From: an uncultured beta proteobacterium
GTDB lineage: Bacteria > Pseudomonadota > Gammaproteobacteria > Burkholderiales > Burkholderiaceae_C
Direction: 5' to 3'
Assembly: GCA_903873485.1 (NCBI GenBank)
Contig: CAIQOO010000101.1
Span: 19,492-83,491, forward strand
Length of the DNA: 64,000 nt
Shown here piece after piece: positions 45,301 through 54,525 of the stretch. Position 1 is the stretch's first letter. Every line of letters starts with the position of its first letter. A program made the translations under genes and the position numbers. The notes under the pieces were generated by a model, which did no database searches, was not told where the DNA came from, and saw only the letters and a list, made by a program, of their open reading frames with translations.

Positions 45301-46875
45301 TCAGAGCAACTTGCCAGAAGGGCCATTCTTCAATAGAAAAATGTACGGAACATCAGAAGACTGTAAAAAGTGGTGTCGTCCGTGACAGGACATAATATGA
45401 TCTAGCACACTATTGAATCTGTCTAGTGATGTTGATGAAATCAGTATTGCACCACCTTCCATCGTGGCATGCAAAATACTGTCGATATTTTCAGCACAAA
45501 TATCTGGTGTCGAAAAAGCGTCGCATCTTATTATGCTAATATCTGGTTTAAATTCGCCGACAAATCCGGCCCTCAGCCTTTGAAGCGAGGTATTCATGTC
45601 GCCGGTAATGATGGATGCCTGTCCCATGAATCCAAGATTTAACAATTTTGAATGTGGTAGGTTGTCCACATAATGTTGAAAATCCGGTGTCTTGTCTGAT
45701 TCATTGTAATCATCCATGACGTGTATTTCTCCAAAGGGACACAACGCAGCATAGGCCAAGGTTGCGAGCCCACTCTGACAGTTAAACTCAAGGTAACACG
45801 TCGGTTTAAATTTTGTGCAGTACCAAGCAAGACTCGCAATCAGCAGGTATTCCGTACTTCCAGGAGGTATGCTGTTGAACCCTGGCAGCCCCGGACAAAC
45901 CGTAGCCAGTAGTTGATTGATTTCTATCAATGCGTTACCCTGGTCGGGTCTTGAAAAATGGAGGTTGCTATGCACCGTTTCCCGGATGATGCAACCGCTC
46001 GTCTCTGCAAGGGACTCATCAGGAATACCCCAATCTGGATTATTTCTTCCGACCTGGTTGCTGAATATAATGGATTTGGCTGGTTTTCGGGTTGCAGTCA
46101 CGTCAGGATTTTGGCTCATATCGTAAGCCATAATCCCAAATGGCTCAAGGGAAATGCCGGGATATTTCTGATTGACTCTCAAACCCCACTCGGTGTCTGA
46201 ACCTCCCCATCCCGAGCTGTCCTCTATGAAGCCCTGGCACTCTGCCCATATGTCCCGATGCAGCATCAGGCCACCGTAGCCTCCATTCAAACCAATGTAG
46301 TAGCGATCATGAAAGAGATTTCTGCTGCAAAGTTGAATATATCTATCCCACTCTAGTATATCAGGTTGTTTCTCAACAATTTGCCATGGAATGTGCTTTC
46401 GATCCAGGTACAGTGCTGACCTCTTGGTGTCAAAACAGGTTAGGGTTTGGCCCGATAACACTTGAATAATATTGCGCAGCGCCGTCTCAGTCAAAAGAAT
46501 ATCTGCTGGCATGACCATTGCGTAGGTTCCGCAGCAACGCCGCAGCCCTACATTCACGGCTACTTCTGTGTTAAATAGCCCACCGCCATAATGGTATTTG
46601 TCGGCGATAGCAGCAGGAACTTCTATGAATTTGCAAATATCGTTGGCGTCAGAAGACAATTCCAAGTCGTTTCGAAGTGGAGTCTTACTATTCCAGTCAA
46701 TCACCACAATTTCTGTGATCTCTTTGATGTCGGCCCTTAAACAATTAAGGCTTGCATAATTGATGGAGGTGCGGATTCTGTATTTGAAGTCCCCAAGATA
46801 ATTATCATTTCTTCCACATAGTATGATGGAAAGAAGCTTGCTATGTGTCTTAATATTGGTCATGGTCTGGTTCAT
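45301..46875 (-). CDS. GT2-type glycosyltransferase fused to a methyltransferase-like domain
   Basis: 524 residues from ATG 46875; TTG 46920 is an alternative. The N-terminal half has a GT-A fold start (LLSIILCGRND) and GWGGSDTEWGLRVNQ, an acidic motif of galactosyltransferase-type GT2 proteins. The C-terminal half (about 340-500) looks like a class I methyltransferase with a weak motif I (YLEFNCQSGLATLAY) and VMDDYNESD. Such two-domain proteins can add and cap a sugar. The degenerate glycine motif makes the second activity doubtful. Confidence 0.6.
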   Translation of the reverse strand: MNQTMTNIKTHSKLLSIILCGRNDNYLGDFKYRIRTSINYASLNCLRADIKEITEIVVIDWNSKTPLRNDLELSSDANDICKFIEVPAAIADKYHYGGGLFNTEVAVNVGLRRCCGTYAMVMPADILLTETALRNIIQVLSGQTLTCFDTKRSALYLDRKHIPWQIVEKQPDILEWDRYIQLCSRNLFHDRYYIGLNGGYGGLMLHRDIWAECQGFIEDSSGWGGSDTEWGLRVNQKYPGISLEPFGIMAYDMSQNPDVTATRKPAKSIIFSNQVGRNNPDWGIPDESLAETSGCIIRETVHSNLHFSRPDQGNALIEINQLLATVCPGLPGFNSIPPGSTEYLLIASLAWYCTKFKPTCYLEFNCQSGLATLAYAALCPFGEIHVMDDYNESDKTPDFQHYVDNLPHSKLLNLGFMGQASIITGDMNTSLQRLRAGFVGEFKPDISIIRCDAFSTPDICAENIDSILHATMEGGAILISSTSLDRFNSVLDHIMSCHGRHHFLQSSDVPYIFLLKNGPSGKLL

Positions 46876-46935
46876 ATTGGAATTGTGCGACAATAACGAC
46901 GCTATAGACCGCAGCTCCAATGCATTTCTGGTGAA

Positions 46936-47499
46936 TTATTTGCTGGATGTGTCTGCCAGAATGGTGAGCGCAAGCAGTGCAATATCTGGCAAAAGGCATA
47001 TATTTTCATTCATAATATGTTGCCGAACCTGCATGGAATCAAGAAAAACCAGCTCGCATGATTCCATTTCGTCATCGAGTGGGTCGTTCGTCTTGATTAT
47101 GGATCGGGCATGAAAGAAATGTGCGCGACAAATCCCACGTGTTCCGTCCACGACAAACGAACCAAGTCCCTGCCAATAGCTAGAACAGTAGCCTGTTTCC
47201 TCTAGCAACTCGCGTTGTGCTGCTTGGTCAGGGATTTCGTTCGGCTGGATTCCGCCTGCGGGAGATGTGAGAACAAAACGGCCCACAGACGGCTTGAATT
47301 GCCTTTCCAGTAATACCCTTCCGTCATTATCTTGGGCACATACTATTGCGTAATCCTGGGATTCGATTCTGTAGTAGTCATCTATAATTCTCCCGGAGGG
47401 CAGCTTAATGCAGTCACGAAGCACAGAAAACCAAGGTGGTAAATTCAGTACATGATGTGTTGACAAGATATTCCAGGGTCTCATTGGGTTGAAATTCAT
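46936..47499 (-). CDS. NUDIX hydrolase
   Basis: 187 residues. The Nudix box is perfect: GGIQPNEIPDQAAQ followed by RELLEETGY (G-x5-E-x7-REUxEExGU). The context QAIVCAQDNDGRVLLERQFKP-like (here YAIVCAQDNDGRVLLERQF) resembles ADP-ribose/nucleotide-sugar pyrophosphatases. It may control a nucleotide-sugar pool of the island; the substrate is unknown. Upstream of the GT2 fusion, 60 bases before its start, so probably one transcript. Confidence 0.8.
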   Translation of the reverse strand: MNFNPMRPWNILSTHHVLNLPPWFSVLRDCIKLPSGRIIDDYYRIESQDYAIVCAQDNDGRVLLERQFKPSVGRFVLTSPAGGIQPNEIPDQAAQRELLEETGYCSSYWQGLGSFVVDGTRGICRAHFFHARSIIKTNDPLDDEMESCELVFLDSMQVRQHIMNENICLLPDIALLALTILADTSSK

Positions 47500-47854
47500 C
47501 GGCGATCTTTGGAATGGTATTGAATTAAAATAATATCAAGAATTTAGATACATTTGAAATATCGTATTTTTGTAAATGCAGGAATGGTAAATCACATACG
47601 CTAGTTTTGTGCATTGTATCGATGCAGAGGCGTAATTGAGGAGTGTGTTGGTAGTTGCATGAAACTTTGGGGTGAAAAGTGCTTCTGGTCCGCAACAGGC
47701 TGGGACAATATGCTATGAACTTTGGTGCAATCTACCTGCCTGAGGTGGCGGCCGACTCGTGATCATATTTCCATTGGGAAGCGCTCCGCACTGAAGTTAC
47801 AAAGTCAGGCTTTTCAATCAGGGCAGTCCCCGTGACTTCCGATATAGTAAGGCC
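47500..47854. other. 355-base divergent intergenic region
   Basis: Lies between the divergent NUDIX and dehydratase genes and marks a change from AT-rich (left) to more GC-balanced DNA (right of about 47.63 kb). It must hold promoters for both directions, but no box is clear. Short stop-bounded frames (15-20 codons) near 47.66-47.76 kb could be debris of a lost gene; not supported. Confidence 0.5.
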
Positions 47855-48871
47855 ATGAAACAGAAAAAAGCGCTTATCACCGGAGTTACCGGGATGGTGG
47901 GGTCTCATCTTGCAGACTTCCTGCTGGCAGAAACCGACTGGGACATCTTTGGCATGTGCCGGTGGCGCAGTCCGCTGGACAATGTCTCTCATTTGTTGGA
48001 CAGAGCCAATCGGGGTGATCGGCTCATTTTTGTTGCGGGCGACTTGCGTGACTACATCTCCCTGATGAATGCGGTGGAGGAGGTTCGTCCTGACTATGTA
48101 TTCCATCTGGCGGCCCAGAGTTATCCCAAGACCAGTTTTACGTCGCCACTGGATACGCTCGACACCAACATTCTGGGGACGGAGCGCTTGCTGGAGGCGT
48201 TAAGGCGCGTTCAAGGAATAGACCCCGTCATTCATGTGTGCGCTTCATCGGAAGTCTATGGACGGGTTCCCCGAGAAAAATTGCCGATCAATGAAGACTG
48301 CAGCTTTCATCCGGCTTCCCCCTATGCGATATCCAAGGTTGGGACGGATTTGGTGGGGCGGTACCATGCCGAGGCGTATGGTCAGCGGGTGGTGACAACG
48401 CGTATGTTTACGCATACCGGGCCACGGCGCGGGGATGTGTTTGCGGAGTCGACCTTTGCCAAACAGATCGCACTGATTGAAGCAGGGCGCATTCTGCCTA
48501 TCATCAAGGTGGGCAACCTGGATTCTTTGCGTACCTGGGCGGATGTGCGTGACGCGGTGCGCGCTTACTACCTGTTGGTGACGACAAATCCCATACCCGG
48601 CGAGTCGTACAACATCGGTGGGGACTATTCCTGCACGGTGCGTGAAATGCTGGATTTTTTGTTGTCCATCTCAACGCATCCAGGCATTAGGATAGAGGTT
48701 GATCCGGAGCGCCTGCGTCCCATTGACGCCGACCTCCAGGTGCCTGACACGGCGAAGTTTACGCAGCATACAGGCTGGAAACCAGTGATTGGATTTGAGC
48801 AAACCATGCGCGATCTCCTGAATTATTGGCGTGAAAGAATTGCTGCAGGCACCATGGTTTTGACGCGCTAG
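47855..48871 (+). CDS. GDP-mannose/GDP-heptose 4,6-dehydratase-family SDR
   Basis: 338 residues, extended SDR of the GMD/RMD group: ITGVTGMVGSHLADFLL (NAD/NADP loop), HLAAQSYPKTSF, CASSEVYGRVP, catalytic YAISK (Tyr and Lys), THTGPRRGDVFAES. GMD enzymes convert GDP-mannose to its 4-keto-6-deoxy form; relatives such as WcbK and DmhA act on GDP-heptose. With hddA/hddC nearby, GDP-D-glycero-D-manno-heptose is the likely substrate (inference); an RMD-like reductase is the alternative. AAGG precedes the ATG by 3-5 bases. Confidence 0.8.
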   Translation: MKQKKALITGVTGMVGSHLADFLLAETDWDIFGMCRWRSPLDNVSHLLDRANRGDRLIFVAGDLRDYISLMNAVEEVRPDYVFHLAAQSYPKTSFTSPLDTLDTNILGTERLLEALRRVQGIDPVIHVCASSEVYGRVPREKLPINEDCSFHPASPYAISKVGTDLVGRYHAEAYGQRVVTTRMFTHTGPRRGDVFAESTFAKQIALIEAGRILPIIKVGNLDSLRTWADVRDAVRAYYLLVTTNPIPGESYNIGGDYSCTVREMLDFLLSISTHPGIRIEVDPERLRPIDADLQVPDTAKFTQHTGWKPVIGFEQTMRDLLNYWRERIAAGTMVLTR

Positions 48872-48910
48872 GCGTTCGGTTTTATTTCATGGGTTGTATT
48901 GGAGTGTGCA

Positions 48911-49426
48911 ATGAAAGTCGAAAAAACAAAACTTGATGGCGTATTGCTGGTCAAACTGGAGGTATTTGAGGATTTTCGCGGTCAGTATGTGGAAACCTAC
49001 AATGAAGCCATTTACCGGGAGCATGGCGTGGATATGCACCTGGTTCAGGATGATATTTCTGTATCTTCGCGCAATGTGTTGCGCGGCATTCATGGGGATG
49101 CAGAAACATGGAAACTGATTACTTGTCTGTATGGAAGCTTTTACCTTATGGTTGTGAATAACGATGCTGACTCACCGCAGTATCGCCAGTGGCAGGGTTT
49201 TACGTTGTCAGACACCAACAGACATCAGGTGCTTGTACCTCCAAAATTTGGCAATGGTCACCTAGTGTTGAGTGAAAAGGCCATATTCCACTACAAGCAA
49301 AATACCTACTATAACCCGGCAGGCCAGTTCACTATAGTGTGGAATGACCCCGCCGTTGGTGCCTGGTGGCCTGTGGATAATCCGATACTTTCGCGTCGCG
49401 ATCAGGCTGGACATTTTGTAAATTGA
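48911..49426 (+). CDS. RmlC-like 3,5-epimerase (cupin)
   Basis: 171 residues from ATG 48911 (GGAG upstream). RmlC family: EDFRGQYVETYNEAIYREHG, NVLRGIHGDAETWKL (catalytic His) and VPPKFGNGHLVLSEKAIFHYKQ (quoted in part). The FGNGHLVL form differs from the GFAHGFLVL form of true dTDP-rhamnose enzymes and fits epimerases acting on other nucleotide sugars. No rmlA, B or D is present, so the substrate is probably the 4-keto product of the upstream dehydratase. Confidence 0.8.
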   Translation: MKVEKTKLDGVLLVKLEVFEDFRGQYVETYNEAIYREHGVDMHLVQDDISVSSRNVLRGIHGDAETWKLITCLYGSFYLMVVNNDADSPQYRQWQGFTLSDTNRHQVLVPPKFGNGHLVLSEKAIFHYKQNTYYNPAGQFTIVWNDPAVGAWWPVDNPILSRRDQAGHFVN

Positions 49427-49474
49427 ACGTCTTGTACGCCAACATCCAAATAATATTTCATACCGGACTTCACG

Positions 49475-50425
49475 ATGTTCCATAATTCCAATGTCTTGGT
49501 GACTGGCGGTACAGGGTTTGTGGGTGTTAACTTGATCCGGCGGCTGCTTGGCATGGGTGCCAATGTGACAGCAACTCTCCATCGCAGGGATGCAGTGATT
49601 CATGGTGACCGTATCCATTACATTCGCGCAGATTTACGCCAACAGGAAAACTGTCAGGCAGCGGTGCGTGGTGCAGATTATGTATTCATGTGTGCAGCAC
49701 ATACCTCGGGTGCTGCAGTCATAGAAAATACACCACTGGTGCATCTGACACCCAACATATTGATGAACATCAGCATGCTCGATGCTGCGTACCAGGCGGG
49801 CGTCAAGAAATTCCTGTTTATCAGCAGTAATGTGGTGTACCCATTGACAGATTTCCCGGTTGCCGAGGACGATGTAACCAATCTATTTTTCGAGAAGTAC
49901 CATATATCAGCCTGGATGAAACGCTTTACCGAGATTGTGTGCGAGATGTACGCCACCCGGATCAAAAATCCCATGAAGGTATGTGTGGTGCGCCCTGCCA
50001 ATATGTATGGTGAATTTGACGATTTTGAATGGGAAACATCGCATGTAATTCCTGCGCTGGTGCGCAAGGTGGTGGAACGGCACGATCCGATTGAAGTATG
50101 GGGCGATGGCAACGATCTCAAAGAGTTTATTTATATCCAGGACTTTGTGGATGGAATGCTGCTGGCAATGGAAAAACTGGATGGATTTGTTCCCATCAAT
50201 ATCGCTGCCGGACAACCAGTCACTGTCAAAGAGGTGTTGCAGTGGTTGCTCAAAATAGATGGCTATGCAGATGCAAAAATCAGCTTCAATACTGCAAAGC
50301 CTTCCATGATTCCAAAACGGCTGATTGACATTTCAAAGGCACAAAAGATGCTGGGGTTTCGTGCATCAACCTCTCTGGATGAGGGTTTGCGCAGAACTGT
50401 ACGTTGGTATAGGGAATATTTTTAG
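49475..50425 (+). CDS. GDP-fucose-synthase-like reductase with non-canonical active site
   Basis: 316 residues, extended SDR. VTGGTGFVGVNLIRRL binds NAD(P); FISSNVVYPL supplies the Ser; VVRPANMYGEFDDFEW and EFIYIQDFVDGML follow the GDP-fucose synthase pattern. The expected YxxxK is not intact: Y142 is followed by A146, with Lys only at 149 (YHISAWMKR). Predicted to reduce the 4-keto sugar made by the two upstream enzymes, as MlghC/DdahC does for GDP-heptose in Campylobacter (inference). Confidence 0.75.
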   Translation: MFHNSNVLVTGGTGFVGVNLIRRLLGMGANVTATLHRRDAVIHGDRIHYIRADLRQQENCQAAVRGADYVFMCAAHTSGAAVIENTPLVHLTPNILMNISMLDAAYQAGVKKFLFISSNVVYPLTDFPVAEDDVTNLFFEKYHISAWMKRFTEIVCEMYATRIKNPMKVCVVRPANMYGEFDDFEWETSHVIPALVRKVVERHDPIEVWGDGNDLKEFIYIQDFVDGMLLAMEKLDGFVPINIAAGQPVTVKEVLQWLLKIDGYADAKISFNTAKPSMIPKRLIDISKAQKMLGFRASTSLDEGLRRTVRWYREYF

Positions 50426-50531
50426 TGCAGGCGGCATCCATTGAATGATGTGTGTGGATTCCGGGATACCAGTAATGCAGGGCAATGGTGCCGTTGCGTG
50501 CAAATTCTAATTTATGAAGGCGGAGCAAGGT

Positions 50532-51494
50532 ATGTCAAAAATAAGTGTACGGCCCCAGGATATCATTTTGTTTCATGTGGGGGGATCCATGGGGAATTAT
50601 GGCCCCATTGATTCGATCATTCACAAGTTTCCACGGAACTGTGTCGTGGTGGGTTTTGAGGCAAGACAGGATGAGAGTGACAAGGAAGTTGATACGTCGC
50701 TGACACCGCTGGGTGTTCGTTTGCACTTGGTCAATGCGTTTATCGGAGAAAAGGATGGTCATGTGCAGGATTTTTATATTAACAAACATCCGGAAAACAG
50801 TTCTGGTTTACCGCCCAATCCGCAGGTTCTGGAAGAAATATGCCCGGTTCCCTATGCAGACGACAAACCGACATGGGGTGTGAATACCGCCCTGGACCGC
50901 AAGGAGACGGTAACAACCAAGAGTTTGAAAACTGTTATCAAAGAACTCGGGGTGACTCCGGACGTATTGAGTATTGATGCCCAAGGGCTGGAAGTTGCAA
51001 TTCTGAAAGGAACAGGAAATTATCTCAAGGATGCGGTTGCGCTGGTGACCGAGGTGGAGTTTTTTGAAATTTATGCCGGGCAGGGTCTGTTTGCAGATCA
51101 GGCAATCCTGCTGAAAAAACGCGATTTCCGACTTGCTGAATTATTGAATTCCCAAAACTGGTATCCCGGTGTCAGTTGTGGAAAAGGATATCTAACAGTG
51201 TCGGAAGCCTTATGGTTCAAACAACTGGATGCTTTTTTTACCGAATCAAAAAATGATCAGGATTCGATGTTGAGAGGGATCAAATTTGCGGCAGTTGCGT
51301 TTTGTTTTGAATATTATTCAACCGCCTATTTGATAATTGAACGACTGATGGCCAACAATTCTGCGAGTGCGGTGGAAAAATGCTGTATCGACCATGACTA
51401 TGGAATTTTGTTGAGCGTCCACTCGCAGGTAAATAAATTACAGGAAGACGAACACGAACGCTGGCGTCTCGCGTCCAAGACACAAGTTTCCTGA
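50532..51494 (+). CDS. FkbM-family methyltransferase
   Basis: 320 residues from ATG 50532, with AAGG and GGAG just upstream; ATG 50514 is less likely. N-terminal FHVGGSMGNYGPID takes the place of SAM motif I, VVVGFEARQDES the second, and LSIDAQGLEVAILKG is the FkbM hallmark. Probably O-methylates a sugar hydroxyl. The C-terminal ~100 residues are extra to the FkbM domain and unrecognised. Followed after 12 bases by the E1 alpha gene. Confidence 0.8.
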   Translation: MSKISVRPQDIILFHVGGSMGNYGPIDSIIHKFPRNCVVVGFEARQDESDKEVDTSLTPLGVRLHLVNAFIGEKDGHVQDFYINKHPENSSGLPPNPQVLEEICPVPYADDKPTWGVNTALDRKETVTTKSLKTVIKELGVTPDVLSIDAQGLEVAILKGTGNYLKDAVALVTEVEFFEIYAGQGLFADQAILLKKRDFRLAELLNSQNWYPGVSCGKGYLTVSEALWFKQLDAFFTESKNDQDSMLRGIKFAAVAFCFEYYSTAYLIIERLMANNSASAVEKCCIDHDYGILLSVHSQVNKLQEDEHERWRLASKTQVS

Positions 51495-51506
51495 TAACTA
51501 AATCCC

Positions 51507-52499
51507 ATGATGATGCAATCTTTCGTGAGGCAGCCTCTTGAGGTTTCGCTGTCACTGTACCGAACGCTGTTTCTCGCCCGGCGTTGCGAGGAATATATTG
51601 TCAAAATCTATCCGGATGACAATATGAAAACCCCGATGCATATGTCCATGGGGCAGGAGGCCGTGTCCGTGGGCGTATGCAAGGCACTTCATGGCAGAAG
51701 CGACGTGATGGCCAGTTACCGCAGTCATGCGGCCTATTTGGCACAGACCGAAGACTGTGTTTCATTTTTTGGCGAATTACATGGAAGGGTCAATGGAACC
51801 GCCAACGGCAAAAGTGGCTCCATGCACCTGGCGGATATTCCCAGGGGAATGTTGGGCTCTACCGGCATCGTAGCTGCGGGGATTCCTGTGGCGATGGGGG
51901 CGGCCTATGCCAACAAGCAAAGGGAACCGGGACGTGTTGCCGTGGCATTTTTTGGCGATGGTGCCACCGATGAAGCTGCATTTTGGGAGTCACTCAACGC
52001 ATCCTGTTCCATGGGACTTCCGATGCTGTTTGTTTGCGAGGACAACGACCTTGCAGTCCATACGAGAAAGGCGCAACGCCAAGGGTTTAAGTCCTTGTCT
52101 GCCGTGGTTCGCCAGTACAACTGCCTGGTTTTTGAAGACGGTACGAACGATGTTGAAAGCATTTATGCCATGGCAACCGAGGCCGCAGCTCGGGTGTTTT
52201 CTGAGGGGAAACCTGCATTTTTGAGTGTGCGTACGTACCGTTATCTTGAACCCTGCGGCACCAGCATGGACAGCACAGCGCCCTACCGCAAGCCAGAGGA
52301 AGATGCTTTTTGGAAAAACCGGGACTGCGTGTTGCTGCAACGCAATCGTTTGCTGGGTCTGGGAGTTTTAGAAACTAATCTATTGGCGATGGAAAATGAA
52401 ATCAACCAAGTCATTGAAGCCAGCATAGATGCGGCCAAGGCTGCTGCGCATCCCAGTGCAGAACTGCTGCACCATGGAGTGTTTTATGAGACAAATTAG
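51507..52499 (+). CDS. TPP-dependent 2-oxoacid dehydrogenase E1 alpha-like subunit, pair 1
   Basis: 330 residues. MHMSMGQEAVSVGVCKAL and GKSGSMHLAD are E1 alpha hallmarks. The TPP/Mg motif runs from GDGATDEAAF to CEDND: the Asp of GDG and the second Asn are kept, although the usual NN is DN. Its partner E1 beta overlaps by 14 bases. No lipoyl E2 or E3 gene is nearby, so classic oxidative decarboxylation to acyl-CoA is unlikely. Located inside a sugar-modification operon, which suggests two-carbon transfer to a sugar (inference). Confidence 0.85.
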   Translation: MMMQSFVRQPLEVSLSLYRTLFLARRCEEYIVKIYPDDNMKTPMHMSMGQEAVSVGVCKALHGRSDVMASYRSHAAYLAQTEDCVSFFGELHGRVNGTANGKSGSMHLADIPRGMLGSTGIVAAGIPVAMGAAYANKQREPGRVAVAFFGDGATDEAAFWESLNASCSMGLPMLFVCEDNDLAVHTRKAQRQGFKSLSAVVRQYNCLVFEDGTNDVESIYAMATEAAARVFSEGKPAFLSVRTYRYLEPCGTSMDSTAPYRKPEEDAFWKNRDCVLLQRNRLLGLGVLETNLLAMENEINQVIEASIDAAKAAAHPSAELLHHGVFYETN

Positions 52500-53526
52500 T
52501 TTTGCATCGGCTATTCAGGAGGCATTGTCCCAGGAAATGGCCATTGACCCGTCCGTATTTGTGTATGGCATTGGGGTTCCGGATTTCAAGGGAATATTTG
52601 GAACCACGCTGGGTCTTGCGGAAAAATATGGTTCGGATCGGTGCTTTGATACTCCGCTGAGTGAAGATAGTATGGCCGGATTCGCCCTAGGTGCGGCTTT
52701 GAAGGGGATGCGACCCGTACATAACCATATCCGGGTTGATTTTCTTCTTTTGGCGATGAATCAAATCGTTAATATGATATCCTGCCATAACTATATGACG
52801 GGTGGACACGCGCCTGTGCCCATCGTAATGCGTGCAATTATTGGGCGCGGCTGGGGGCAGGGTGCGCAGCATAGCAAGAGTTTATTTTCCTATTTCACCC
52901 ATATTCCCGGATTAAAGGTCGTCGCACCGACCACTCCCAAAGATGCCAAAGGGCTTTTGATTGCGGCAATCCGCGACAATAATCCGGTTATCTTTCTGGA
53001 ACATCGCTGGTTGCACTGGATAGAGGGTGATGTCCCCGAAGAATCTTATGAGATACCCTTGGGTGTTGCCAATGTTTTGCGGGAGGGAATTCATCTGACA
53101 GTGGTTGCGACTTCGTGGATGAATGTGGAGGCAGTTCAGGCCGCAACCCTGCTCGCTGCACAGGGTATCCATATTGAAGTGATTGACCCGCGCACCTTGG
53201 CACCTTTGGATATTCAGCCGATCGTTGCATCGGTGCAAAAAACAGGCCATTGTCTGGTGGCAGATTATGACTGGGTGCATTCCGGGTTTAGTGCGGAGGT
53301 GGCAGCCCAAGTGAGTGAGCTGTGTTTTGGTGTACTGCGGCAACCTGTGCGCCGCATTGGTTTTGCGCATACGCCCTGTCCTACCGTGCGCACATTAGAA
53401 AATCATTTTTACCCGAATGCGGAAACGATTGTGCGAGCGGTGGAAGACATGCTTGGGCGTCCTCGGATGGATTTGAGTACCGTTGACTTTTTAAGCCACG
53501 AGCGGCGGTTTCGAGGGCCATTTTGA
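52486..53526 (+). CDS. TPP-dependent 2-oxoacid dehydrogenase E1 beta-like subunit, pair 1
   Basis: 346 residues from ATG 52486 (GGAG upstream). The TPP-activating glutamate is kept (DTPLSED), as is the active-site His (GWGQGAQHSKS). The usual GE(D/E)V loop is replaced by GIGVPDFKGIFGTT. The C-terminus is RFRGPF. The same two traits occur in the second E1 beta at 59425-60498, defining a subfamily distinct from PdhB/AcoB. Forms the heterotetramer with the overlapping alpha gene. Confidence 0.85.
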   Translation: MRQISFASAIQEALSQEMAIDPSVFVYGIGVPDFKGIFGTTLGLAEKYGSDRCFDTPLSEDSMAGFALGAALKGMRPVHNHIRVDFLLLAMNQIVNMISCHNYMTGGHAPVPIVMRAIIGRGWGQGAQHSKSLFSYFTHIPGLKVVAPTTPKDAKGLLIAAIRDNNPVIFLEHRWLHWIEGDVPEESYEIPLGVANVLREGIHLTVVATSWMNVEAVQAATLLAAQGIHIEVIDPRTLAPLDIQPIVASVQKTGHCLVADYDWVHSGFSAEVAAQVSELCFGVLRQPVRRIGFAHTPCPTVRTLENHFYPNAETIVRAVEDMLGRPRMDLSTVDFLSHERRFRGPF

Positions 53527-53586
53527 GCAGTTTGAGCCATTTTGATTTACACGCTGATTTTTACCCATTCTGGAATTAAACCTGCC

Positions 53587-54516
53587 ATGTCCTCCACCCT
53601 GACTGTCGCCGATTTTGCCGATTTGTTTGGTATTGATGCCAATACGATGCCTGCGGTTTGTATTGAAATGATCCAGTCACGCAATTGGGCCTATTCGCCC
53701 TATTCGCAGACTGAGCGCGACAAATTGATACTTGACTTCCTGGGGCGTATTCGCAACCGCCAGTTTTCGGTGGTGGCCGAGGGCGATAAAACCCGCTGGC
53801 TGGAAGGTTGGGGTGAAAACCTGAAGGAATTTCAACTGTCGAGCGGAAATCTGAATGCATTGTTGCCGCGCTATATTCGTCCCCATATGCCGGTGCGGTT
53901 GTATGGTAATTTTGTCAAAACCGAGGATCCATTTTTCGAAAAACAATGGTACGAGGTTTTTCGGGAGTGGCTGTTTCTGACATTTTTCCGGAGGTTTGAC
54001 CACATATTTGAATTCGGTTGTGGTTCCGGATTTAATGTGGCGCGGCTGGCGGAGTTATATCCTGCGGCGACGATTCATGGTCTGGACTGGGCGCAGCCAT
54101 CGGTCGAAATTGTTGAAAACCTGCGATCCTTGAAAGGTTTGAATACGCACGGGCATCTTTTTGATTTTTTTGAACCCGATTACAGTCTGGATATTCCTCC
54201 CAATTCGGCAGTGGTGACGATTGGTGCACTGGAACAGACCGGGGAAAATAATGTTAAGTTTTTGCAGTTTCTCATGGATAAACGGCCTGCGTTAGTTGTG
54301 CATGTGGAGCCTACTTACGACTGGTATGACCCGCACTCGCTGGTCGACCATTTGGCCATCACCGCACATGAACTCCGCAATTTTTGGCGTGGCTACCACA
54401 AGCAGTTACTAAATCTCAAGGAGCAGGGGCTGGTGGAAATTCTCAAGACCAAGCGTGCCCATTTTGGCAGTCTGGTGCTGGAGGGGTATTCGCAGACGAT
54501 CTGGCGGCCTGTGTAA
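53587..54516 (+). CDS. class I SAM-dependent methyltransferase
   Basis: 309 residues from ATG 53587. The N-terminal ~120 residues are family-specific and unrecognised. The SAM fold begins IFEFGCGSGFNVARLAELYP, with HGLDWAQPSVE and VVTIGALEQTGEN following. Lies between E1 beta and the SDR with short gaps, so it belongs to the same operon. Probably methylates the sugar or its precursor. Confidence 0.7.
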   Translation: MSSTLTVADFADLFGIDANTMPAVCIEMIQSRNWAYSPYSQTERDKLILDFLGRIRNRQFSVVAEGDKTRWLEGWGENLKEFQLSSGNLNALLPRYIRPHMPVRLYGNFVKTEDPFFEKQWYEVFREWLFLTFFRRFDHIFEFGCGSGFNVARLAELYPAATIHGLDWAQPSVEIVENLRSLKGLNTHGHLFDFFEPDYSLDIPPNSAVVTIGALEQTGENNVKFLQFLMDKRPALVVHVEPTYDWYDPHSLVDHLAITAHELRNFWRGYHKQLLNLKEQGLVEILKTKRAHFGSLVLEGYSQTIWRPV

Positions 54517-54525
54517 GGTGGTGCC

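Noticed and set aside
47655-47760. Short frames (15-20 codons) before the 47855 dehydratase as a leader peptide or small gene
   Set aside because: No ribosome binding site, no conservation signal and no regulatory pattern could be seen.
48911-49426. RmlC of a dTDP-rhamnose pathway
   Set aside because: rmlA, rmlB and rmlD are absent, the active-site surroundings differ from true RmlC, and it lies between GDP-sugar-type enzymes.
51507-53526. E1 alpha/beta pair 1 as part of a housekeeping pyruvate or acetoin dehydrogenase
   Set aside because: No E2, E3 or lipoylation gene is nearby, the E1 beta loop is non-canonical, and the operon is otherwise devoted to sugar modification.
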